Shown piece after piece: positions 11,885 through 22,900 of a DNA stretch of 64,000 nucleotides. The notes under the pieces were generated by a model that was given only the letters and a program-made list of their open reading frames with translations, was not told where the DNA came from and ran no database searches. The DNA is from Tomocerus qinae (taxonomy: Eukaryota; Arthropoda; Collembola; Entomobryomorpha; Tomoceridae), in contig CM034546.1 in assembly GCA_020055645.1 (NCBI GenBank), positions 35,030,001-35,094,000 on the forward strand, written 5' to 3'. Every line of letters starts with the position of its first letter. Within the stretch, counting starts at the first letter, position 1. The position numbers and the translations under genes were made by a program.

Positions 11885-12620
11885 TAGACAGACTTATGTG
11901 GGACCTACTGGAGTGGAGACTAGAAACCCAAATGCTGTAGACCCCAAATCCGAATACTGTAGACCCGAAAACTGTAGACTCCCGAAAACGGTAGACTCGA
12001 AATCTTAATGTTGTAGACCCGAAAACCGTAATTGCAGACCCGAAAAGCCAGTGGGTGGTCAAATTGATGGTTTTTGGACATTTTTGGGTTTTCGGGAACT
12101 TTCGGGTGTCCGGGGTTCGGGTGGAGAGATTTTCGGGTCTAGGTTATTCGGTTTTCGGGTATAGAGTATTCGGATTTCTGGTCTACAGTATTCGAATTTC
12201 GGGTGTATAGCATTCGTGTTTACAGTATTCGAATTTCGGGTGTATAGCATTCGGGTTTACAGTATTCGGATTTCGGGTGTATAGCATTCGGGTTTATTCG
12301 GATTTCGGGTGTATAGCATTCGGGTTTACAGTATTCGGATTTCGGGTGTATAGCATTCGGGTTTACAGTATTCGGATTTCGGGTGTATAGCATTCGGATT
12401 TACAGTATTCGGATTTCGGGTGTATAGCATTCGGGTTTACAGTATTCGGATTTCGGATGTATAGCATTCGGGTTTACAGTATTCGGATTTCGGATGTATA
12501 GCATTCGGGTTTACAGTATTCGAATTTCGGATGTATAGCATTCGGGTTTACAGTATTCGGATTTCGGATGTATAGCATTCGGGTTTACAGTATTCGGATT
12601 CCGGGTCTACAGCATTCGTG
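11885..12620. repeat. 37-bp minisatellite with an inverted left end
   Basis: From about 12,130 to 12,610, units of ATTCGGATTTCGGGTGTAT plus AGCATTCGGGTTTACAGT repeat at 37 bp (GGGTGTATAG at 12,201 and GGGTGTATAG at 12,238). From about 11,930 to 12,060 the same vocabulary appears in reverse complement (CCGAATACTGTAGACCCGAA). The array is therefore head-to-head, with a switch point near 12,060-12,130. Not coding. Confidence 0.8.
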
Positions 12621-13750
12621 TCCCGATATTATGTAGTAGCAGGCGTCAATTAATTCTGCCGCCAAATGCCAGGTTTCATTTGTATTTGATAATCTCGCTG
12701 TTGTTGCAGCTTTAATCTGCCCCTTTACATCCTACATCATTATTATTCCAGCTTAACCTACATATATTTTCCTTGGGTGCCACATTTAATTATTAAATGT
12801 TTCTGAGCTCGTGTGTCAAATTAATCAATATCGCTTTTGTATTCTAACTAGACGGTCACCAGGACCTAGGTCCTATTATAATAAAGCTAGTGTATTCTGG
12901 GGCAATGGCTAAATTTTAAATTTTCACTCACATGAAATAATAAGAACCTTAAGCACACTGAAAGTTGGAAATAATATTTGCATACAGAATACATGAACTG
13001 ACTTGTTATGAAATAATATACGGTTTTGCCACATGTAGGTAAAGTTTAAGATTGGGTTCTGCTTAGCTGCGTTATCAGAGCGACAAATTTACACATGATG
13101 ATATAAACAAACATAACGACCTAAGGAATTTTTCACTGCGCAACTCGAACACGATTATACTATAGTAGTTATAAATATTTCCAGTAACTTTACACCGCAC
13201 CGTCCAAAAATTTGTGTTAAATTTTCTTATAATAAATTATATTTAAAAATATTTGTTTTATTTTTGTTCAATTCTGTACTTTCTTCAAAATCGGATAACC
13301 CTATTAAATTAATAATATATATTAAATTAAACCCTATTAAATAATGGCTGAAAATGACATTACATGAAAAATAAATACTTTCTACTAACAAAAACCAATT
13401 TGGAAACAACATAAATATATACCATACCTCTGTTTGTTCACCAAAGCAATTGTACAATTACTTCTTATTTTAAGGTAATTTAGTTAATAGTAATCCAACC
13501 ATATTATTATATGGTTGGATTACTATTACTACTGGGCCTCTAGTGCATCAAATCAAAAACAACTAATTTCTCAATTTCATATCACCATGAAATTAAATAC
13601 TAGACTGGTACAGCCATTGACTGGTCAACGCAACATTAGTGTCTTTTATAAATGACGTTGACTAACGTGGAAAAGTAATAATTTATAAATCACGTCCATA
13701 TATTTTCCTCATAGACAGTTTTTTCAGACTTGCTTTTTTTCACACAATAT
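12621..13750. other. Intergenic region downstream of the 13,751-15,451 gene
   Basis: Contains a dispersed-repeat fragment at 12,848-12,909 that resembles 50,722-50,790, and a perfect hairpin at 13,486-13,527 (19-nt arms AATAGTAATCCAACCATAT and complement, 4-nt loop). Otherwise AT-rich with no supported gene. The 3' UTR of the minus-strand gene must lie at its right edge; no single poly(A) signal stands out. Confidence 0.45.
13486..13527. other. Perfect 19-bp-arm hairpin
   Basis: AATAGTAATCCAACCATAT is followed by four bases and then its exact reverse complement. It lies 3' of the minus-strand gene; a terminal fold, a small MITE relic or an RNA hairpin are all possible, and nothing selects among them. 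Confidence 0.6.
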
Positions 13751-15451
13751 TCAACCCCTTTCTTTAAAGAATACTTTCACATTGTAATATTTGAGAACAC
13801 AAATGCGCATGAATGGAGGTTCCATTTTTGCCCTAAGAAATGCGAGAAGATCTTGGTCAACCATAATCTGAAAAAAGAACTTGCCAGGTTTGTGCTTTTG
13901 TTTCGTTACTCGGATCACAGTGATTTTGAAATGAGATTCGAATCCCGGGTTGCATTTTACTAAACCACGAAGAACTTCGGACATTTTAGGCAAGGCATCG
14001 CCTAAATGGGGCAGATTAGTCATCCACATGAAAGCATTAACCATGGGCCGCATATTCTTCATACTTGTTTTCATTGGCATTTCGGTAAACTTGTGTATTT
14101 TTTCAATAGTCCAGAGCGCCATTTGTTTGTTGGAGCAATTGAATTGTGCTTGACCGTTGGTAATTTTTTTGTACTCAAATCCCATGAAAAAATCAATTTT
14201 TTCGCTTTCCTCAAACATACACTGACCTAGATAATTGTTAAGGATGTTCAGATCTTCTGATGTTACTCGCCTTTCTCTGTCGTCACGGTGAATGACAAAC
14301 ACGTCTACACTGCCTGGAACTCGAGGAGGGTATTGCTTTCGCGGACGATCATTTCTGTGACTGAAATTCTCATTTCTGAAATTGAAGTTGTTAGGTGGAT
14401 TAGGTTGGTATCCACTAGCCTCGGATGTAGAACTGCTGGGTGTAGGCGTAGGTAAATACGTAGGTCGTCGAAGAGTATCGGATGCAAAGCTGTCGTTGGT
14501 AGCCGTCGAAGGGGATCTTTTCCAAAGTTTTGTACTTATAGCAATATCTCCAGTAGTTGAAAAACAAGAAGGATCAAATAACGGAGTAAATGACTGTGGA
14601 CGTGGGGGCGGAGGAAAAAAAGAATCGATTGGAGGCACTAACGGTTTGTCATTATCATATGAATTAACCGAAATGTTATCCGAAAACATTTCTTTTGCAT
14701 GGGCAGAAGAACCACAAAATTGTGACTCACTTGTGACTGTGGACGACGGAATGTTTTCAGGCTTCGAAAAAGGAATTCCTGGATGTCGGATTCCTCTTCC
14801 AGCAGTAGAAATATATGGTGGGTCAATATTTGAAGTTTTCTCGTTTCTTGACGATTTTTTCAACGTGGAATCGAACATGGGATTACGAAAATATCTAAAT
14901 TCCTGTGAGTCTAATTTATCAGAAGTAGACGAAGGGCCAGGAGCATTATTTAACGGTGTAACACTCGGGACGGTATCCAAGCAGATGACGTCTCCCGGAT
15001 CATCCTCGTCATCAACTGATATCACCTGGTTGTCGTTTTCGTCGTCTTCTATTGTAATTGGTTTGTCTCTGCTACCCATTGCCGATACGTCAATAGTCCA
15101 AGATCTGAAAAATAAAAATACAAAATTAAATGTTTTTCAGCTATGCTAGTATATATTACAGTTTTTATTATTGGAATTTCCATCGAGTGTTTGAATATTG
15201 TATAGGTCATGATGTATTGTAAACACCTGACACCGGACATTAATGCATATAAATAAAATTTTGTTTTTTGAAAATACAAATATGTATATAATGCATATGT
15301 TAGGTATGTACACATGGCCTTGTAACATATATATTGAACTGATATGAAATAAAATATTATTACAAAAGTTTATTTTGCAAAGTAGTCAACGTTGATACTT
15401 AAAACTTCAGATTATTAAAACAGTCACTTACGGTTCTTTCTTCACTTTCAT
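13751..15451 (-). CDS. Two-exon protein with DUF4780-like C-terminus and SUMO-motif N-terminus
   Basis: Exon 1 (15,451-15,432) encodes MKVKKEP and ends at a strong CC|GTAAGTG donor. The 327-bp intron ends TTTTTCAG; exon 2 runs 15,104-13,751 and joins in frame, giving 457 residues. The first 55 residues hold a sumoylation consensus (VKKE at 3-6) and three hydrophobic-acidic clusters like SUMO-interacting motifs (ITIEDD near 23, VISVDDEDD near 34, VICLD near 46). Residues of about 55-265 are Ser/Pro-rich and probably disordered. The last 190 or so (from VDVFVIHRDD) form a folded-looking block whose pattern (QFNCSNKQMALWTIEKI, then LVKCNPGFESHFKITVIRVT, then FFQIMVDQDLLAFL) resembles DUF4780, a domain of insect proteins often linked to retroelements; this is from memory and not certain. 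Function unknown; the SUMO-like motifs hint at a nuclear role. Opposite-strand frames here are shadows. Confidence 0.75.
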
Positions 15452-15689
15452 TGTTAACCTTTAATCTCAATAAATACTCCAATTAATAAATTAAACGGCT
15501 ATTTTTCTTTTTCAACTTCAATGGACCATTTCTGAGAATTTTCAGCCCAATAAAAGTAGAGAAGAGACAAATCAGTTTTGTCTTTCTGTTTGTTTACTTT
15601 ATGCCAAAACCAGCTTTAGCGCAACATGGTCACATGTCTCATTGAAACCTAAGGCAGCGCGTCATTTATTACATCGTCTCATGTATGTA
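15452..15689. other. Presumed promoter/5' region of the minus-strand gene
   Basis: About 240 bp lie between the start codon at 15,451 and the target duplication of the large inverted-repeat element. No clear TATA box or initiator is visible. The element's insertion site would fall within this upstream region. Confidence 0.35.
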
Positions 15690-15699
15690 CTAATCCAAC
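15690..15699 (+). repeat. Left 10-bp target-site duplication of the giant element
   Basis: CTAATCCAAC occurs here and again, same orientation, at 50,618-50,627, immediately outside the first and last bases of the 34.9-kb inverted repeat. Confidence 0.75.
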
Positions 15700-15755
15700 A
15701 CCTGTGTGAATAGTTAGACCTTTTTTTACCAATGGGATGTTATATTTCCCCCGAT
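15700..15755 (+). repeat. Left terminal inverted repeat (outer unique head)
   Basis: It runs from ACCTGTGTGAATAG through ACCAATGGGATGTT to the first 20-bp repeat unit. It matches the reverse complement of about 50,556-50,617 with a few single-base differences, including the length of the T run. Confidence 0.85.
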
Positions 15756-16856
15756 CACCTTAATTGAGATAAAATGCACCCCGATTAAATAAAATGCACC
15801 TCAATTAAATAAAATACACCTCAATTAAATAAAATACACTTTAATTAAATAAAATACACTTAATTAAATAAAATGCACTTAATTAAATAAAATGCAGCTC
15901 AATTAAATAAAATACACCTCAATTAAATAAAATGCCCCTTAATTAAAAAAAATACACGTAATTAAATAAAATGCACCTCAATTAAATAAAATACACCTTA
16001 ATTAAATAAAATGCACCTCAATTAAATATAATACACCTCAATTAAATATAATACACCTCAATTAAATAAAATGCCCCTTAATTAAATAAAATACACTTAA
16101 TTAAATAAAATGCACCTCAATGAAATAAAATACATATTAATTAAATAAAATATATATTAACTAAATAAAATACACCTTAATTATATAAAATGCACATTAA
16201 TTAAATAAAATACACATCAATTAAATAAAATGCACCTCTATTAAATAAAATACACTTCAATTAAATAAAATACACTTAATTAAATAAAATGCACCTCAAT
16301 TAAATAAAATAACCCTTAATTAAATAAAATGCACTTAATTAAATAAAATGCACTTAATTAAATAAAATGCACCTCAATGAAATAAAATACATATTAATTA
16401 AATAAAATACAATTGCATTAAATAAAATACCCCTTAATTAAATTAAATTTAACAAAATACACCTTAATTAAATAAAATACACATTGACTAAATAAAATAA
16501 GCCTTCTTTAAATAAAACGCCCCTCAATTAAATAAAATGTCCCTTAATTAAATTAAATTTAACAAAATACACCTTAATTAAATGAAATACACATTGACTA
16601 ATAAAAATAAGCCTTCATTAAATAAAACGCCCCTCAATTAAATAAAATGTCCCTTAATTAAATCAAATGAACGTTAATTAAATAATGTGCACTTCAGTAA
16701 AATAAAACGCAACCTCAATTAAATCAAATGAACATTAATTAAATAAAACGCACCTTAATTAAATGAAATGCACATAAATTAAGGAAAATACACCTTAATT
16801 AAATAAAACGCACCACAATTAAATAAAATTAACCTTAATTAAACCAAACGTACATC
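15756..16856 (-). repeat. Left 20-bp tandem array (about 55 copies)
   Basis: The unit is AATTAAATAAAATGCACCTC, with GCACC/ACACC/GCCCC variants and exact 20-bp spacing in well-kept stretches (15,784 onward). It is the reverse-complement counterpart of the array at 49,250-50,556. Confidence 0.92.
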
Positions 16857-16985
16857 ATTTATTTAAGGCAGACCTAACTTAACTAAATGATACTTGAATT
16901 AATTCAATGAGTTTCAAAACTATTTCACCAATAATTAAGTAAACATTATTTGACCCAAGGTACCAGGTTATACCAAATAAATAAA
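16857..16985 (-). repeat. Left linker between 20-bp and 171-bp arrays
   Basis: Non-repetitive segment with AGGCAGACCTAACTTAACTA, TTTGACCCAAGGTACC and CAAATAAATAAATTTT. The same sequence in reverse complement lies at 49,112-49,250, at the equivalent place in the other arm. Confidence 0.85.
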
Positions 16986-19900
16986 TTTTGCTTAAATTTA
17001 AATTCCATGAAATTCGAAACCATTTAAATTTACTAACCATTTCACGTTTATAATTTTTATTTCTAAAATCGATCTGCGCCATCACATCTGCTACCGCAGC
17101 ATTAACAACAGATCATTAGAGAGTGTCGCAGATATTATCTGACCTGATGTTAATGGTGTTATAAGAAAATGAAATTAAATTGAAATTAAATTCCATGCAA
17201 TTCGAAACCATTTCACGTTTATAATTTTTATTTCTAAAATCGATCTGCGCCATCACTTCTGCCACCGCAGCATTAACAAATGATCATTAGAGAGTGTCGC
17301 AGATATTACCTGACCTGAGGTCACTGGTGTTATAAGAAAATAAATTTCACTTGAAATTAAATTCCATGAAATTCGAATCCGGTTCACGTTTATAATTTTT
17401 ATTTCTAAAATCGATCTGCGCCATAACATCTGCCACCGCAGCATTAACAACAGATCATTAGAGAGTGTCGCAGATATAACCTGACCTGAGGTCACTGGTG
17501 TTATAAGAAAATAAATTTCACTTGAAATTAAATTCCATGAAATTCGAATCCGATTCACGTTTATAATTTTTATTTCTAAAATCGATCTGCGCCATCACAT
17601 CTGCCACCTAAGCATTAACAACAGATCATTAGAGAGTGTCGCAGATATTCCCTGACCTGAGGTCAGTGGTGTCATAAGAAAATGAATTTCTCTTGAAATT
17701 AAATTCCATGAAATTCGAATCCGATTCACGTTTATAATTTTTATTTCTAAAATCGATCTGCGCCATCACTTCTGCCACCGCAGCATTAACAAATGATCAT
17801 TAGAGAATGTCGCAGATGTTACCTGACCTGAGGTCACTGGTGTTATAAGAAAATAAATTTCACTTGAAATTAAATTCCATGAAATTCGAATCCGGTTCAC
17901 GTTTATAATTTTTATTTCTAAAATCGATCTGCGCCATCACATCTGCCACCGCAGCATTAACAACAGATCATTAGAGAGTGTCGCATATATTATCTGACCT
18001 GAGGTCCCTGGTGTTATAAGAAAATGAATTTCACTTGCAATTAAATTCCATGAAATTCGAATCCGATTCACGTTTATAATTTTTATTTCTAAAATCGATC
18101 TGCGCCATCACATCTGCCACCACAGCATTGACAAAGCATCATTAGAGAGTGTCGCAGATATAACCTGATCTGAGGTCACTGGTGTTATAAGAAAATAAAT
18201 TTCACTTGAAATGAAATTCCATGAAATTCGAATCCGATTCACGTTTATAATTTTTATTTCTAAAATCGATCTGCGCCATCACATCTGCCACCGCAGCGTT
18301 GACAAAGCATCATTAGAGAGTGTCGCAGATATAACCTGACCTGAGGTCACTGGTGTTATAAGAAAATAAATTTCACTTGAAATGAAATTCCATGAAATTC
18401 GAATCCGATTCACGTTTATAATTTTTATTTCTAAAATCAATCTGCGCCATCACTTCTGCCACCGCAGCATTAACAAATGATCATTAAAGAGTGTCGCAGA
18501 TGTTACTTGACCTGAGGTCAGTGGTGTTATAAGAAAATAAATTTCACTTGAAATGAAATTCCATAAAATTCGAATCCGGATCACGTTTATAATTTTTATT
18601 TCTAAAATCGATCTGCGCCATCACTTCTGCCACCGCAGCATTAACAACAGATCATTAGAGAGTGTCGCAGATATTATCTTACCTGAAGTCACTGGTGTTA
18701 TAAGAAAATGAATTTCATTTGAAATTAAATTCCATGAAATTCGAATCCGGTTCACGTTTATAATTTTTATTTCTAAAATCGATCTGATCCATCACTTCTG
18801 CCACCGCAGCATTAACAACAGATCAGTAGAGAGTGTCGCAGATATTACCTGACCTGAGGTCACTGGTGTTATAAGAAAATGAATTTCACTGGAAATTAAA
18901 TTCCATGAAATTCGAATCCGATTCACGTTTATAATTTTTATTTCTAAAATCGATCTGCGCCATCACTTCTGCCACCGCAGCATTAACAACAGATCATTAG
19001 AGAGTGTCGCAGATATTACCTGACCTGAGGTCACTGGTGTTATAAGAAAATAAATTTCACTTGAAATTAAATTCCATGAAATTCGAATCCGGTTCACATT
19101 TATAATTTTTATATCTAAAATCGTTCTGCGCCATCACATCTGCCACCGCAGCTTTGACAAAGCATCATTAGAGAGTGTCGCAGATATAACCTGACCTGAG
19201 GTCAGTGGTGTTATAAGAAAATAAATTTCACTTGAAATTAAATTCCATGAAATTCGAATCCGATTCACGTTTATAATTTTTATTTCTAAAATCGATCTGC
19301 GCCATCACATCTGCCACCGCAGCATTGACAAAGCATCATTAGAGAGCGTCGCAGATATAACCTGACTTGAGGTCACTGGTGTTATAAGAAAATAAATTTC
19401 ACTTGAAATGAAATTCCATGAAATTCGAATCCGATTCACGTTTATAATTTTTATTTCTAAAATCAATCTGCGCCATCACTTCTGCCACCGCAGCATTAAC
19501 AAATGATCATTAAAGAGTGTCGCAGATGTTACTTGACCTGAGGTCAGTGGTGTTATAAGAAAATAAATTTCACTTGAAATGAAATTCCATAAAATTCGAA
19601 TCCGGATCACGTTTATAATTTTTATTTCTAAAATCGATCTGCGCCATCACATCTGCCACCGCAGCATTGACAAAGCATCATTAGAGAGTGTCGCAGATAT
19701 AACCTGACCTGAGGTCACTGGTGTTATAAGAAAATAAATTTCACTTGAAATGAAATTCCATGAAATTCGAATCCGGTTCACGTTTATAATTTTTATTTCT
19801 AAAATCGATCTGCGCCATAACATCTGCCACCGCAGCATTAACAACAGATCATTAGAGAGTGTCGCAGATATAACCTGACCTGAGGTCACTGGTGTTATAA

Positions 19901-22900
19901 GAAAATAAATTTCACTTGAAATGAAATTCCATGAAATTCGAATCCGATTCACGTTCATAATTTTTATTTCTAAAATCGATCTGCGCCATCACATCTGCCA
20001 CCTAAGCATTAACAACAGATCATTAGAGAGTGTCGCAGATATTCCCTGACCTGAGGTCAGTGGTGTCATAAGAAAATGAATTTCTCTTGAAATTAAATTC
20101 CATGAAATTCGAATCCGATTCACGTTTATAATTTTTATTTCTAAAATCGATCTGCGGCATCACTTCTGCCACCGCAGCATTAACAAATGATCATTAGAGA
20201 ATGTCGCAGATGTTACCTGACCTGAGGTCACTGGTGTTATAAGAAAATAAATTTCACTTGAAATTAAATTCCATGAAATTCGAATCCGGTTCACGTTTAT
20301 AATTTTTATTTCTAAAATCGATCTGCGCCATCACATCTGCCACCGCAGCATTAACAACAGATCATTAGAGAGTGTCGCATATATTATCTGACCTGAGGTC
20401 CCTGGTGTTATAAGAAAATGAATTTCACTTGCAATTAAATTCCATGAAATTCGAATCCGATTCACGTTTATAATTTTTATTTCTAAAATCGATCTGCGCC
20501 ATCACATCTGCCACCGCAGCATTGACAAAGCATCATTAGAGAGTGTCGCAGATATAACCTGATCTGAGGTCACTGGTGTTATAAGAAAATAAATTTCACT
20601 TGAAATGAAATTCCATGAAATTCGAATCCGATTCACGTTTATAATTTTTATTTCTAAAATCAATCTGCGCCATCACTTCTGCCACCGCAGCATTAACAAA
20701 TGATCATTAAAGAGTGTCGCAGATGTTACTTGACCTGAGGTCAGTGGTGTTATAAGAAAATAAATTTCACTTGAAATGAAATTCCATAAAATTCGAATCC
20801 GGATCACGTTTATAATTTTTATTTCTAAAATCGATCTGCGCCATCACTTCTGCCACCGCAGCATTAACAACAGATCATTAGAGAGTGTCGCAGATATTAT
20901 CTTACCTGAAGTCACTGGTGTTATAAGAAAATGAATTTCATTTGAAATTAAATTCCATGAAATTCGAATCCGGTTCACGTTTATAATTTTTATTTCTAAA
21001 ATCGATCTGATCCATCACTTCTGCCACCGCAGCATTAACAACAGATCAGTAGAGAGTGTCGCAGATATTACCTGACCTGAGGTCACTGGTGTTATAAGAA
21101 AATGAATTTCACTGGAAATTAAATTCCATGAAATTCGAATCCGATTCACGTTTATAATTTTTATTTCTAAAATCGATCTGCGCCATCACTTCTGCCACCG
21201 CAGCATTAACAACAGATCATTAGAGAGTGTCGCAGATATTACCTGACCTGAGGTCACTGGTGTTATAAGAAAATAAATTTCACTTGAAATTAAATTCCAT
21301 GAAATTCGAATCCGGTTCACATTTATAATTTTTATATCTAAAATCGTTCTGCGCCATCACATCTGCCACCGCAGCTTTGACAAAGCATCATTAGAGAGTG
21401 TCGCAGATATAACCTGACCTGAGGTCAGTGGTGTTATAAGAAAATAAATTTCACTTGAAATTAAATTCCATGAAATTCGAATCCGATTCACGTTTATAAT
21501 TTTTATTTCTAAAATCGATCTGCGCCATCACATCTGCCACCGCAGCATTGACAAAGCATCATTAGAGAGCGTCGCAGATATAACCTGACTTGAGGTCACT
21601 GGTGTTATAAGAAAATAAATTTCACTTGAAATGAAATTCCATGAAATTCGAATCCGATTCACGTTTATAATTTTTATTTCTAAAATCAATCTGCGCCATC
21701 ACTTCTGCCACCGCAGCATTAACAAATGATCATTAAAGAGTGTCGCAGATGTTACTTGACCTGAGGTCAGTGGTGTAATAAGAAAATAAATTTCACTTGA
21801 AATGAAATTCCATAAAATTCGAATCCGGATCACGTTTATAATTTTTATTTCTAAAATCGATCTGCGCCATCACATCTGCCACCGCAGCATTGGCAAAGCA
21901 TCATTAGAGAGTGTCGCAGATATAACCTGACCTGAGGTCACTGGTGTTATAAGAAAATAAATTTCACTTGAAATGAAATTCCATGAAATTCGAATCCGGT
22001 TCACGTTTATAATTTTTATTTCTAAAATCGATCTGCGCCATAACATCTGCCACCGCAGCATTAACAACAGATCATTAGAGAGTGTCGCAGATATAACCTG
22101 ACCTGAGGTCACTGGTGTTATAAGAAAATAAATTTCACTTGAAATGAAATTCCATGAAATTCGAATCCGATTCACGTTCATAATTTTTATTTCTAAAATC
22201 GATCTGCGCCATCACATCTGCCACCTAAGCATTAACAACAGATCATTAGAGAGTGTCGCAGATATTCCCTGACCTGAGGTCAGTGGTGTCATAAGAAAAT
22301 GAATTTCTCTTGAAATTAAATTCCATGAAATTCGAATCCGATTCACGTTTATAATTTTTATTTCTAAAATCGATCTGCGGCATCACTTCTGCCACCGCAG
22401 CATTAACAAATGATCATTAGAGAATGTCGCAGATGTTACCTGACCTGAGGTCACTGGTGTTATAAGAAAATAAATTTCACTTGAAATTAAATTCCATGAA
22501 ATTCGAATCCGGTTCACGTTTATAATTTTTATTTCTAAAATCGATCTGCGCCATCACATCTGCCACCGCAGCATTAACAACAGATCATTAGAGAGTGTCG
22601 CATATATTATCTGACCTGAGGTCCCTGGTGTTATAAGAAAATGAATTTCACTTGCAATTAAATTCCATGAAATTCGAATCCGATTCACGTTTATAATTTT
22701 TATTTCTAAAATCGATCTGCGCCATCACATCTGCCACCGCAGCATTGACAAAGCATCATTAGAGAGTGTCGCAGATATAACCTGATCTGAGGTCACTGGT
22801 GTTATAAGAAAATAAATTTCACTTGAAATGAAATTCCATGAAATTCGAATCCGATTCACGTTTATAATTTTTATTTCTAAAATCGATCTGCGCCATCACA

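Noticed and set aside
14382..15149. 255-codon plus-strand frame
   Set aside because: It is the antisense shadow of the two-exon minus-strand gene, which has matching splice sites and biased composition.
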